Source: Bog-473 sp963779735 (GTDB taxonomy: Bacteria; Actinomycetota; Acidimicrobiia; Acidimicrobiales; RAAP-2). Taken from it: 64,000 bases of DNA. The notes under the pieces were generated by a model. The model worked only from the letters and a program-made list of their open reading frames with translations, searched no databases and was not told the DNA's origin. The stretch lies in NCBI GenBank assembly GCA_963779735.1, contig CAVZZJ010000012.1, forward strand, positions 1 to 64,000, read 5' to 3'. The translations under genes were made by a program, and so were the position numbers. Below, one piece after another: positions 10,337 through 18,744 of this stretch (positions within the stretch are counted from its first letter, which is position 1; every line of letters begins with the position of its first letter).

Positions 10337-10824
10337 CATTGCCCCCTTGTCGATCTGCCAACCCCAACGACGTCCGTCGGACCTCAAGTGGTCGGCCCAA
10401 ATAGGTCTGTTGTTCCTTCTGAACGCAATGCTACCAGCGTTGGTCGGGGAATTGCCAGGGGCAATTTCACCTTTGCGTTGATCCGTTGCACAAAAATGAG
10501 AGGACTATTCTCACCACGGAAGAGGAAAGATCTCAGAGGTTGACGGCCAGAGTTCCCAGTTCAGGGACCATCGCACCTGGCCGCTCGGCCGCCACCTGGT
10601 TCTACCATGGGGGCCTCGTGGGGGCCTCGTGGGGGCCTCGTGGGGGCCTCGTGGGAGCCTCGGGAGTGCCTCGGGAGGGCCTCGGCTGCCGCGTCACCCC
10701 GGTTTCGTCCGGTCATCCCGTGTGATCGGCTAGACCTATTGCTGATCAGCCACGGTCAAGGATCGACCCGGCGCAAGTCCGGGCACGGGCGCGGCCAAGG
10801 CACCACGGACAGAGGAGTGCTGGA
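10337..10824. other. 488-nt intergenic region with a GC minisatellite
   Basis: This divergent spacer between the amidohydrolase and aldehyde dehydrogenase genes has AT-richer stretches near 10400-10560 that could hold promoters, a seven-copy 11-bp tandem repeat at 10608-10684, and a palindrome GCTGATCAGC at 10741-10750. An open frame of 79 codons covers the repeat but looks like a by-product of it. Confidence 0.55.
10608..10684. repeat. 11-bp minisatellite, seven tandem copies
   Basis: Four exact copies of TGGGGGCCTCG (10608-10651) are followed by three diverged copies (TGGGAGCCTCG, GGAGTGCCTCG, GGAGGGCCTCG). All changes lie in the first six bases while CCTCG is kept. There is no spacer, so it is not a CRISPR array. 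Confidence 0.9.
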
Positions 10825-12261
10825 GTGTTGTTCATCGATGGCAAATGGGAGACCGCCTCGTCCGGCCGAACCTTCGACTCGTGCAATCCCGCCAACGGCG
10901 AGAAGCTCGGGGAAGCGGCCGACGCCGACCGCAGCGATGCCGAACGCGCCGTGCGAGCGGCACAGGAGGCGTTCGGCGGGTGGTCTCGTACGACCGTGTA
11001 CGAGCGCTCCGCCCTCCTGTACGAGGCGTGGCGAATCATGATGGCGCGGCGCGATGAGCTGGCGGAGCTCATGACCGCCGAGCAGGGAAAGCCCCTGCGC
11101 ATGGCGCGCAACGAAGTGGGCTACGCCGCGGACTTCCTGCTCTGGTTCGCCGAGGAGGCCAAGCGCTCCTACGGCGAGTCGATCCCCTCGGCGCGTGCCG
11201 ATCAACGATTCGTGGTGATGCGCCAGCCGATCGGCGTGGCCGCGGCGATCACCCCGTGGAACTATCCCGTCTCAATGCTGACCCGTAAGATCGCGCCGGC
11301 TGTCGCAGCTGGTTGCACCGTGGTTCTGAAGCCGGCGGAACAGACCCCCCTGTGCGCCGTCGAGACCTTCCGCGTCCTGGAGGAGGCGGGCTTCCCGCCG
11401 GGCGTCGTCAACCTGGTGACGACGCGCAACCCGATCCCCGTAGCCGACGAACTGCTGACCAATCCCTCGGTGCGCAAGATCAGCTTCACCGGGTCGACCG
11501 AGGTGGGCAAGGAGATCGCCCGCCGGGCGGCGGACCAGCTCAAGCGGGTCTCCCTCGAGCTCGGTGGCCACGCTCCGTTCCTGGTCTTTGCCGATGCCGA
11601 CCCGGTCCATGCCGCCAAGGGAGCCGCTCTGGTCAAGTTCCTGAACGCCGGACAGGCCTGCATCTGCCCCAACCGGATCTTCGTGCACCGTTCGGTGGCC
11701 GAGCCGTTCGTCGCCGAGCTCACCGCCCGGGTGGGCAAGCTCCGTCCCGGCAACGGCGCCGCCGATGGCGTGACGGTCGGTCCGCTCATTGACGAGGCAG
11801 CCATGGACAAGATGGAACGCCAGGTGGCGGACGCCCAGGCCCATGGTGCCACGGTGGTCGCGGGCGGCACCCGCCTGAGAGGGGACGAGTTCGACGGCGG
11901 CTACTACTTCGATCCGACGGTGCTCACCGGAGTCACACCCGACATGGCCATCTACCGCGAAGAGACGTTCGGACCGATCGCCCCGGTCATCGTGTTCGAC
12001 GACGAGAAAGAGGTCATTGCGGCGGCCAACGACACCACGTACGGGCTGGCCTCGTACATCTACACCCGCGACCTCAGTCGGGCGATCAGGGTGGCCGAGC
12101 AGCTCGACTTCGGCATCATCGGGATCAACGACATCAACCCCACATCTGCGGCGGTTCCGTTCGGAGGAGTGAAGCAGAGCGGTCTCGGGCGCGAGGGTGG
12201 GCACGAGGGCCTCGCCGAGTACCAGGACCTCAAGGTCTGTGGGATCGCTCTGGGAGATTGA
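10825..12261 (+). CDS. Aldehyde dehydrogenase, succinate-semialdehyde/betaine-aldehyde type
   Basis: A 478-residue NAD(P)-dependent aldehyde dehydrogenase. Motifs in order: ITPWNYPVSMLTRK in the cofactor region, FTGSTEVGKEI, the catalytic Glu in LELGGHAPFLVF, the nucleophile Cys in NAGQACICPNR, and EETFGPIAPVIVF. The general pattern resembles succinate-semialdehyde dehydrogenases, but substrate assignment is weak. Start GTG 10825 has AGGAG 7 nt upstream. The coding end shows a 9-bp in-frame repeat of the stop (GATTGA at 12256 and 12265). A TetR gene follows after 60 nt. Confidence 0.92.
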   Translation: MLFIDGKWETASSGRTFDSCNPANGEKLGEAADADRSDAERAVRAAQEAFGGWSRTTVYERSALLYEAWRIMMARRDELAELMTAEQGKPLRMARNEVGYAADFLLWFAEEAKRSYGESIPSARADQRFVVMRQPIGVAAAITPWNYPVSMLTRKIAPAVAAGCTVVLKPAEQTPLCAVETFRVLEEAGFPPGVVNLVTTRNPIPVADELLTNPSVRKISFTGSTEVGKEIARRAADQLKRVSLELGGHAPFLVFADADPVHAAKGAALVKFLNAGQACICPNRIFVHRSVAEPFVAELTARVGKLRPGNGAADGVTVGPLIDEAAMDKMERQVADAQAHGATVVAGGTRLRGDEFDGGYYFDPTVLTGVTPDMAIYREETFGPIAPVIVFDDEKEVIAAANDTTYGLASYIYTRDLSRAIRVAEQLDFGIIGINDINPTSAAVPFGGVKQSGLGREGGHEGLAEYQDLKVCGIALGD

Positions 12262-12307
12262 GGGGATTGAGAGGACGCCCCGTTCCGTGGGCCCCGTCTG
12301 CTCCCAG

Positions 12308-12313
12308 TAGGCT
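12308..12313 (+). promoter_or_regulatory. Possible -10 box for a near-leaderless TetR transcript
   Basis: TAGGCT (TAnnnT) ends 8 nt before GTG 12322, with no ribosome binding site between. Transcription would start at or next to the start codon. Similar boxes precede other starts in the window. Confidence 0.3.
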
Positions 12314-12321
12314 CCTCCGGC

Positions 12322-12993
12322 GTGAGTGACGACGGGACGGCGATCGCGTTGCTCGTGACCACCACGTCCGCCGGGCCTGCGCAGACCGAGATCTGCAACC
12401 AGGGCGACAGCCCTGCCGAGGTTGAGCTGCTCATAGCCGCCACCTGGGCGGTGGCCGCCCGCACCGGCAGTTTCGAGCCGTCGGTGCGCGACATCCTTCA
12501 GGAGGCGGGCATCTCGACCAAGGCCTTCTACCGGCACTTCCCCTCCAAGGACGAGCTCCTACTCGTGGCCCTCGAGGCGGGCTCACTCGAGCTGGTGACG
12601 TTCATAGAGGGCAGGATGGCCCGCTTCGAACAGCCCCTCGATCGGATCGGCGCATGGATAGAGGGGTTCTTGCAACATGTAGCCCTCCGTGAGGCTGCGC
12701 CGCGCTACATCCCGTCGACGCTCGGCGTCGGCCGGTTGGCCACCTTGCACCCCGACCACTTCGACCGTTGCCAGGCCCTGTTGATCGCGCCGCTCGTTCG
12801 TGAGATCACGGATGCCGTCGCACAGGGCGCCGCACACAGCCCATCACCGGAGAAGGATGCCCGGATCATTTACGGCTACACGATGGATGCCATCCGCCGT
12901 CACCTGGTCCACCGGATTGAGCCGAGTGACACCACCATCCGCGACCTCGTCGACTTCACGTACCGCGCGATGGGAGCCACGCTACCCGGCTGA
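12322..12993 (+). CDS. TetR-family transcriptional regulator
   Basis: A 223-residue regulator. The helix-turn-helix is near residues 50-80: SVRDILQEAGISTKAFYRHFPSKDELL, the typical TetR recognition helix with Phe-Tyr-x-His-Phe. The C-terminal ligand-binding part is not recognisable to a subgroup. An N-terminal extension of about 30 residues precedes the first helix, so a later start is possible, but GTG 12322 has a -10-like box directly upstream. Its stop overlaps the convergent hydrolase gene by 12 bp. Likely targets are the flanking genes; no operator was identified here. Confidence 0.88.
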   Translation: MSDDGTAIALLVTTTSAGPAQTEICNQGDSPAEVELLIAATWAVAARTGSFEPSVRDILQEAGISTKAFYRHFPSKDELLLVALEAGSLELVTFIEGRMARFEQPLDRIGAWIEGFLQHVALREAAPRYIPSTLGVGRLATLHPDHFDRCQALLIAPLVREITDAVAQGAAHSPSPEKDARIIYGYTMDAIRRHLVHRIEPSDTTIRDLVDFTYRAMGATLPG

Positions 12994-13755
12994 GCCGGCA
13001 CCCCCCGCTCGCGGTGCCATGTGGGCGGCGAGGAAACCGAGCGCGAGGGCCCAGGCCTTCTCGGCCGATTCGGGCAGGTAGCGCCGAGGGCGGCTCTCGT
13101 TGGCGAAGAAGTGGCGCCCGGGGACGACATGGGCCTCGTGGCCCACCGCGGCATGCCGGTGGAGCAGCCCGCTGAACTCATCGACCTGGGCGGCGGGGAC
13201 CATCTCGTCGTCGGCTCCGAACACGGCGCACACCGGCACGGCGAAGCGTGCCACGTGCTCGCCGGGGGCCAGGGCCCGGGAGCCCACGACAGCGCCGGGC
13301 CACGGCCGGGAGTAGAAGGCCACGACGGCGCGCAACCCGTGCGGCTCGACGGTCATCATCATGCCGTAGCGACCCCCGACTGAGAATCCGAGCGCGCCTA
13401 GGCGGTCCGGGTCGACGCCCGGGCGGGTCTTCAGCCAGGAGACGGCCATGGCCAGGTCGGAGAGCTGGCGGCGGTCGTCGAGCCGACCGAGCCAGGCGCG
13501 GGTGTCCTCGCTGTTCCGCAGTCTCGGAGCCGAGCCGTAGGGGGCATAGAGATCGAGGGCCAGCGCGACGTACCCGGCGGCGGCCAGCCGGCGCGCCGCC
13601 GCAACCGTCCCCTCACAGAACCCGTCGATTTCGGGCAGCACCACGACGGCCGGGAGCCCGGCCGGCCCATCGGCCTCGCCGGCGGGCGGACAGTCGGGTT
13701 CGAGGAGGACACCCGTCAGATCGCCGTCGACCCCGGGGATCACCACCTCGTTCAC
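12982..13755 (-). CDS. Dienelactone hydrolase family alpha/beta hydrolase
   Basis: A 257-residue alpha/beta-hydrolase of the dienelactone hydrolase type. The nucleophile elbow is GFSVGGRYG, with Ser where classical dienelactone hydrolases have Cys. The acid is in FGADDEMVP and the His in VPGRHFF, completing a triad. The start is GTG 13755, preceded by GAGGT; this start lies at the end of a 17-bp tandem duplication that also copies the GTG in other frames. An esterase or lactonase role is likely; substrate unknown. Confidence 0.87.
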   Translation of the reverse strand: MNEVVIPGVDGDLTGVLLEPDCPPAGEADGPAGLPAVVVLPEIDGFCEGTVAAARRLAAAGYVALALDLYAPYGSAPRLRNSEDTRAWLGRLDDRRQLSDLAMAVSWLKTRPGVDPDRLGALGFSVGGRYGMMMTVEPHGLRAVVAFYSRPWPGAVVGSRALAPGEHVARFAVPVCAVFGADDEMVPAAQVDEFSGLLHRHAAVGHEAHVVPGRHFFANESRPRRYLPESAEKAWALALGFLAAHMAPRAGGAGSAG

Positions 13756-13784
13756 GACCGGACCTCGTTCACGACCGGACCTCG
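13751..13784 (-). repeat. 17-bp tandem duplication at a start codon
   Basis: On the minus strand GTGAACGAGGTCCGGTC occurs twice in tandem and is followed by GTGAACGAGGTG, the true start of the dienelactone hydrolase gene. Each unit supplies both a GTG and a GAGGT box, and since 17 is not a multiple of 3 the extra GTGs are out of frame. Confidence 0.9.
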
Positions 13785-13831
13785 TTCACGCCGGAGCACC
13801 TCATCGAGCCGGTCGCCACCCGGCTCGCTTC

Positions 13832-15010
13832 TCAGCCGGGTGCGACCTCAATGACCAGGGCGGAGCCCATGCCGCCGCCGGCACACATGGATGCGACGCC
13901 GATCCCGCCACCCCGGCGCTGGAGGTCGTAGATGAGCGTGGTCACCATGCGGGCGCCCGTGGCGGCGATCGGGTGGCCCAGGCTGCACCCGCTCCCCGAG
14001 ATGTTCACGAGCGTCGGGTCGATATCCAGGACCTTGCAGGCGGCGATCGGCACGACGGCGAACGCCTCGTTGATCTCCCACAGGGCGACGTCGGCGACGC
14101 TCAGCCCGGCCCGCGCCAGCGCCTTGGGGATGGCCACGGTTGGCGCCATCCCCGTGTCGTAGGGGTTGACCCCGACCGAGGCCCACGACCGCACCGTGGC
14201 CAGGGGGGCCAGGCCGTGATCGGCGGCGAAGCGATCCGAGGTGAGCACCAGGGCCGACGCCGCGTCGTTGACCCCCGAGGCGTTCCCCGCGGTGATGGAG
14301 AAGCCCTCGATCTCAGGGTGCAGGACCTTCAGGGCGGCGAGCTTCTCCATGGAGGTCCCCCGCCGGGGGTGCTCGTCCACCTCGAAGATCACCGCCGAGC
14401 CGTCGCTGGTCGTGACCTTGATCGGCACGATCTCCTTGGCGAAACGACCCTCGTCAATGGCGGCAATGGCCCGCTGGTGGGAGCCCAGTGCCCAGGCATC
14501 CATCTCCTCGCGGCTGATGCCCGCGGTCTTTGCCGTGTTCCAGGCGACGGTGATCGACATGTCGAACGCCGGGGCCTCGGCGGAGTCAGGATGCGAGAAG
14601 GACGTCCAGTCGGCCCAGTCGGTCGTGCCCACGATCCTCTTCGTCGAGCGCGGCGAGGTGGAGAAGGAGTGGACGCCGCCGGCGATCACCGCGCTGTCCA
14701 TGCCGGCCATGATGGAGGCCGCGCCCGTCTGCACGGCAGCCAGTCCGGCGGCACAGTGTCGGTTCTGGGCCAGACCGGGCACGTTCTCGAGCCCGGCCTC
14801 GACGGCCACGTAGCGGGCGATCACCCCGCCGCCGGCCATGGACTCGGACAGGATCAGGTCGTCGATGTCCTTGGCCGCAATCCCGGTTCGCAGCATCGAC
14901 TCATCGACGACGGACCGTGCGAGCACCGTCGCCTCCGTCTCGCTCAAGGTGCCCTTGATGCTCGTGCCGATGGCGGTACGGCAGGCAGAGACGATGACGG
15001 CTTCAGGCAT
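13832..15010 (-). CDS. Thiolase (acetyl-CoA acetyltransferase family)
   Basis: A 392-residue thiolase that cleaves 3-oxoacyl-CoA or condenses acetyl-CoA. The nucleophile Cys is in QNRHCAAGLAAV near residue 88; the general-base His and second Cys are in NEAFAV, GSGCSLGHPIAATGAR and CAGGGMGSALVIE. The first site reads CAAG instead of the common CSSG/CASG. The start is ATG 15010, with AGGGAG 5 nt upstream; the frame is open far upstream but that part is a shadow of the plus-strand genes. The gene is divergent from the ferredoxin gene. Confidence 0.93.
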   Translation of the reverse strand: MPEAVIVSACRTAIGTSIKGTLSETEATVLARSVVDESMLRTGIAAKDIDDLILSESMAGGGVIARYVAVEAGLENVPGLAQNRHCAAGLAAVQTGAASIMAGMDSAVIAGGVHSFSTSPRSTKRIVGTTDWADWTSFSHPDSAEAPAFDMSITVAWNTAKTAGISREEMDAWALGSHQRAIAAIDEGRFAKEIVPIKVTTSDGSAVIFEVDEHPRRGTSMEKLAALKVLHPEIEGFSITAGNASGVNDAASALVLTSDRFAADHGLAPLATVRSWASVGVNPYDTGMAPTVAIPKALARAGLSVADVALWEINEAFAVVPIAACKVLDIDPTLVNISGSGCSLGHPIAATGARMVTTLIYDLQRRGGGIGVASMCAGGGMGSALVIEVAPG

Positions 15011-15089
15011 GGCGCTCCCTTCAGAGAATCGACCCAGACTACCGGGACCGGCCCAATTGGGACCACCTGTGCCGTCTGCACTCCGCAGA

Positions 15090-15095
15090 TACACT
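15090..15095 (+). promoter_or_regulatory. Possible -10 box for near-leaderless ferredoxin mRNA
   Basis: TACACT ends 8 nt before ATG 15104 and no ribosome binding site is seen, consistent with transcription starting almost at the start codon. Confidence 0.3.
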
Positions 15096-15103
15096 CCCGC
15101 TCG

Positions 15104-15295
15104 ATGAGAATTGTCCTCGACGCCCAGCGGTGCACGGGCCACGGTCGCTGCTACTCGCTGGCCCCCGAGCTCTTCGACAGCGATGACGAGGGCCACAGCG
15201 TGGTCCTCGCTGCCGAGGTCCCGGCCGGTCTGGAGGCCCAGGCCCACCTGGCGGTGGACAACTGCCCCGAGGGCTGCATCGGCCTGGCGGAATGA
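15104..15295 (+). CDS. Small single-cluster ferredoxin, P450-partner type
   Basis: A 63-residue ferredoxin of the type that carries a [3Fe-4S] or [4Fe-4S] cluster and passes electrons to cytochromes P450. It starts MRIVLDAQRCTGHGRCYSLA, giving Cys residues about 10 and 16, and ends with DNCPEGCIGL carrying the last ligands; acidic residues (ELFDSDDEG) fill the middle. The second-Cys position of the usual CxxCxxC is His (CTGHGRC), which favours a [3Fe-4S] cluster. It is followed 40 nt later by an acyl-CoA dehydrogenase gene. The P450 gene at 31.0-32.2 kb could be its client, or a P450 elsewhere. Confidence 0.9.
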   Translation: MRIVLDAQRCTGHGRCYSLAPELFDSDDEGHSVVLAAEVPAGLEAQAHLAVDNCPEGCIGLAE

Positions 15296-15335
15296 GCGCC
15301 CGCCTCCGCCGGACGGATGGCACCGGCCCTTCCCG

Positions 15336-16502
15336 ATGAGCGGAACCGACCTGGCCGGCGAGACCGACGGGCTGACTGCGGCCGAGGAGCTGCGGGCCGA
15401 GCTGACGGCGTGGCTCGAGGGGAACCTGACCGCGGCGGTACGTGCGGTCGCGGCCGAGGGCGGCGTCCTGAACGGGGGCAACATGGAGGTCCTCCGGGAG
15501 TGGAACCGGACGTTGGCCGACGCCGGATGGGCGGCGCCCGCCTGGCCCGAGGAGTACGGCGGCCGCGCCGCCTCCGTCTCCGAGCAGCTGGCCTGGCTCG
15601 AGGTGATGTCCGCAGCGGGGGCCCCCGGGGCGGTCAACGTCATCGGCGTCGCCAACATCGCCCCGGCCATCATGGCGGTGGGCACGGACGAGCAACGCCG
15701 GCGCTACCTCCGGCCGATGCTGCGCGGGGACGAGATCTGGTGCCAGGGCATGTCAGAACCCAACGCGGGGTCGGACCTGGCATCGCTGCGAACCTCCGCC
15801 CGTGAGGACGGCGAGACATTCGTGGTCAACGGCCAGAAGACCTGGAACAGCCTGGGCCCCTACGCCGACTGGTGCCAGCTCTATGTCCGCACCGATCCCG
15901 ACGCGCCCAAGCACAAGGGCATCAGCTGTCTCCTGGTCGACATGCGGTCACCCGGGGTGGAGGTACGCCCGCTCCGCACCATGGCGGGAGACCTCACCTT
16001 CTCCGAGCTCTTCTTCACCGATGTCGTCGTCCCCAAGGCCAACCTGTTGGGGAACGTCAACGAGGGATGGCGCGTGGCCGTCACCACCTTGAGCTTCGAG
16101 CGGGCCGGCGTGGCCCGGATGCACCTGAGCCTGCAGGAGCGCCTGAACCGTCTGATGGCCGATGCCCGGGGCCGCCCGGCCCTGCAGGACCCGGTCATCC
16201 GTGACCGGCTCATGGACGCCTACTCGAAGATCGCGGCCATGCGCTGGACGACCACCCGCGAGCTGCATGCGATCGGGGCCGGCCGCCAGCCCTCCCCCAC
16301 CATGGGGTCGATCGCCAAGCTCATGTGGTCGCGCACCGAGCAGTCGCTGGCCGAGCTGGCCGTCGACCTCCTCGGCCTGGAGGCCCTCGGGGGGCGCTGG
16401 GGGAAGGACCTGGCCTCCTCGCGCCAGACCACCATTGCCGGCGGCACGACCGAGATCAATCGGAACATCCTGGCCGAGCACGGCCTGGGCCTGCCCCGCT
16501 GA
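15336..16502 (+). CDS. Acyl-CoA dehydrogenase
   Basis: A 388-residue flavoprotein of the acyl-CoA dehydrogenase family. Seen: WPEEYGGRAAS in the N-terminal helical part, the FAD/substrate segment CQGMSEPNAGSDLASL, NGQKTWNS, and the C-terminal QTTIAGGTTEINRNILAEH. At the place of the MCAD-type catalytic Glu there is Gly (AGGTTE), as in many FadE proteins acting on bulky substrates, so the base must lie elsewhere. ATG 15336 is the first start that keeps the family N-terminus. It lies in a plus-strand run with the ferredoxin, SDR and CoA-transferase genes. Confidence 0.9.
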   Translation: MSGTDLAGETDGLTAAEELRAELTAWLEGNLTAAVRAVAAEGGVLNGGNMEVLREWNRTLADAGWAAPAWPEEYGGRAASVSEQLAWLEVMSAAGAPGAVNVIGVANIAPAIMAVGTDEQRRRYLRPMLRGDEIWCQGMSEPNAGSDLASLRTSAREDGETFVVNGQKTWNSLGPYADWCQLYVRTDPDAPKHKGISCLLVDMRSPGVEVRPLRTMAGDLTFSELFFTDVVVPKANLLGNVNEGWRVAVTTLSFERAGVARMHLSLQERLNRLMADARGRPALQDPVIRDRLMDAYSKIAAMRWTTTRELHAIGAGRQPSPTMGSIAKLMWSRTEQSLAELAVDLLGLEALGGRWGKDLASSRQTTIAGGTTEINRNILAEHGLGLPR

Positions 16503-16611
16503 ACAGCCGCGACGACCCGCGCCACCTTGACGGGCTTCGGGGGGTGGGTAAACATCGGGTCCACGCCGGGGCCGAGTGCTCGCGGGCGTTCGAGCAGAGG
16601 GGGGGTGCCGC

Positions 16612-17448
16612 GTGGCATCCGTGTGGGACTACGAAGGGACCCGGGTGATCGTCTCGGGTGGTGGGGGAAGCGGTATGGGAGCAGCGGCGGTGACCGAGCT
16701 CTCCCGCCTGGGCGCCGAGGTGCACGTCATCGACCAACGCGAGCCGCCAACCGGTGCCGCCAGCTTCTACAAGACGGACCTGCGCGATCCCGACGCCGTG
16801 GCACAGACGGTCGACGCCATCGGTGGGGAGATCAACGCGCTCTTCAACTGCGCCGGCCTTCCGGGCACCAAGTTCACCGACCTCGACGTCATGACGGTCA
16901 ACTTCCTCTCCGCCCGGCACCTGGCCGACCTGGTGGTGCCCCGCATGCCGAGGGGTGGCGCCATCGCCACCATTTCGTCGGGGGCCGGAGCCGGGTGGAT
17001 GTCCAACGTGGCCAAGTGGATGCCCCTCGTGACCAGCGACGGGTTCGATGCCGCCCTCGCATGGCTCAAGGAGCATCCCGACGAGATCCAGGGCGGCTAC
17101 GCGCCCTCAAAGGAGGTCATCATCGTCTGGACGCTGTGGGCCTCGTTCGCCCTGGCGGACAAGGGGATCCGGATCAACTGCACCAGCCCCGGGCCGACAC
17201 AGACCCCGATGATGCCAGACTTCGAGGAGACGGTCGGCAAGGACTTCATGGAGCAGTTCCCCATTCCCCTCGGCCGCCGGTCCACCCCCGAAGAGCAGGC
17301 CTACCCGCTGATCTTCCTCAACAGCCGCGCCGCCTCCTTCATCACCGGCGAGAACCTGAACGTCGACGGCGGCACGATGGGTGGCATCATGACGGGCTCC
17401 GTCGACCTCACGGAGCTGCTCGCGTCGCGTACCTCCGGAGCGACCTGA
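16612..17448 (+). CDS. SDR-family oxidoreductase, hydroxysteroid-dehydrogenase-like
   Basis: A 278-residue short-chain dehydrogenase. Cofactor motif GGGGSGMGAA, then NCAGLPG, the catalytic Ser in ISSGAGAGW and YAPSK. A long insert between Ser and Tyr (MPLVTSDGFDAALAWLKEH) resembles 3-alpha-hydroxysteroid dehydrogenase/carbonyl reductase-like SDRs. GTG 16612 is preferred because AGAGGGGGGG precedes it; the frame extends 12 codons upstream. A 16-bp tandem repeat separates it from the CoA-transferase gene. Confidence 0.87.
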   Translation: MASVWDYEGTRVIVSGGGGSGMGAAAVTELSRLGAEVHVIDQREPPTGAASFYKTDLRDPDAVAQTVDAIGGEINALFNCAGLPGTKFTDLDVMTVNFLSARHLADLVVPRMPRGGAIATISSGAGAGWMSNVAKWMPLVTSDGFDAALAWLKEHPDEIQGGYAPSKEVIIVWTLWASFALADKGIRINCTSPGPTQTPMMPDFEETVGKDFMEQFPIPLGRRSTPEEQAYPLIFLNSRAASFITGENLNVDGGTMGGIMTGSVDLTELLASRTSGAT

Positions 17449-17453
17449 GGATC

Positions 17454-17490
17454 ACCAAGAGGCACCACAACCAAGAGGCACCACAACCAA
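17454..17490 (+). repeat. 16-bp tandem duplication between two genes
   Basis: ACCAAGAGGCACCACA occurs at 17454-17469 and 17470-17485, followed by ACCAA of a third unit. It directly precedes the ribosome binding site of the CoA-transferase gene. Confidence 0.9.
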
Positions 17491-17512
17491 CCGAGAAGGA
17501 AGAGAAGCAGTT

Positions 17513-18727
17513 ATGGGAACCATGGATGGCATCCGAGTCGTCGAAGTCGCCTCGTGGACGTACGTGCCGATCGCCGGGGCGGTGCTCGCCGAGTGGGGTG
17601 CCGACGTCATAAAGATCGAGCACCCCGAGTCCGGTGATCCCCAGCGGGGCCTCGCCGCCATGGGCCTGGTCCCCACCGGACCCGGTGGGGTGGCCCACAT
17701 GATGGAGCTCCCCAATCGCGGCAAGCGCAGCGTGGGCCTCGACCTGCGGACGGACAAGGGACGCGAGCTGCTCCTCGAACTGTGTGCCACCGCCGACGTG
17801 TTCGTCACCAACTGGCGTCCCCAGGCGCGCCGCAAGTCGCGCATCGACGTGGAGGACATCCGCGCCGTCAACCCCAACATCATCTACGTGCGGGGATCGG
17901 GTCAGGGTCAACGGGGACCCGAGGCGGAGCGGGGCGGCTACGACGGCTGCACGTTCTGGGGCCGTGGCGGGCCGGCCGACATCATCTCGCCGCCCGGCGA
18001 CTACCCGCTCAACCAGCCCGGTCCGGCCTTCGGCGACGTGATCGGCGGCCTCACCATCGCCGGGGGGATCTCGGCGGCGCTCTTCCACCGGGAGCGTACC
18101 GGCGAGCCGGTCGTGGTCGACAACTCACTGCTGGCCACGTCCATGTGGGCGACCGGCGCGACATCCCTGGCCGCCGGCCTCTTCGGCATAGAGCGGATGC
18201 CCATCCCCGACCGCACCCAGATGCCCAATCCCATCGTCGGCATGTACCGCACGTCGGACGACCGGTACCTCTCCCTGGTCATGCTGGAGTCGGACCGATA
18301 CTGGGGCGACCTGTGCCAGCTGATGGGCCGACCCGAGCTCGAGGCGGATCCCCGCTTCGTCGATGCCAAGGCGCGCACGGAGAACTCGGCGGCCTGCGTG
18401 GCCATCCTCGACGAGATCTTCGCGCAGAAGACCTTTGCCGAGTGGAAGGAGATCCTCGCCGCGGCCAAGGGCGTCTGGGCTCCGGTGCAGAGCCCGAGCG
18501 AGGTGCTGGTCGACCCCATGGCCTTGGCCAACGGCTACGTCCGCGAGGTGGAGGCCAAGTCCGGCACCGTCTTCCGTATGGTGGCCTCGCCCCTCCAGTT
18601 CAACGAGACGCCGCCCGATCTGACGAGGGGACCCGAGCACGGCGAGCATACCGACGAGGTGCTCGGTGAGCTGGGCTACGACACCGATGCGCTGTTGGAG
18701 CTGAAGATCGAAGGGGTCATCCTCTGA
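17513..18727 (+). CDS. CaiB/BaiF family (class III) CoA-transferase
   Basis: A 404-residue class III CoA-transferase, which moves CoA between carboxylic acids or racemises acyl-CoAs. The start MDGIRVVEVASWTYVP and IKIEHPESGDPQRG are typical of the N-terminal Rossmann part; NRGKRSVGLDL and FGDVIGGLTIAGGISAALF follow. The acidic residue region reads VVVDNSLLATSM. The start ATG 17513 has GAAGGAAGAG upstream. It lies between an SDR gene and an acyl-CoA dehydrogenase gene on the same strand and may activate their substrate. Confidence 0.9.
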   Translation: MGTMDGIRVVEVASWTYVPIAGAVLAEWGADVIKIEHPESGDPQRGLAAMGLVPTGPGGVAHMMELPNRGKRSVGLDLRTDKGRELLLELCATADVFVTNWRPQARRKSRIDVEDIRAVNPNIIYVRGSGQGQRGPEAERGGYDGCTFWGRGGPADIISPPGDYPLNQPGPAFGDVIGGLTIAGGISAALFHRERTGEPVVVDNSLLATSMWATGATSLAAGLFGIERMPIPDRTQMPNPIVGMYRTSDDRYLSLVMLESDRYWGDLCQLMGRPELEADPRFVDAKARTENSAACVAILDEIFAQKTFAEWKEILAAAKGVWAPVQSPSEVLVDPMALANGYVREVEAKSGTVFRMVASPLQFNETPPDLTRGPEHGEHTDEVLGELGYDTDALLELKIEGVIL

Positions 18728-18744
18728 CCGAGGCCAGCCGCGCC

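Noticed and set aside
10608..10684. Possible CRISPR array
   Set aside because: Repeat unit is 11 bp with no spacers and no cas genes are present; it is a minisatellite.
10486..10725. Possible small protein of 79 residues
   Set aside because: Most of its length is the translated minisatellite; no ribosome binding site and no domain.
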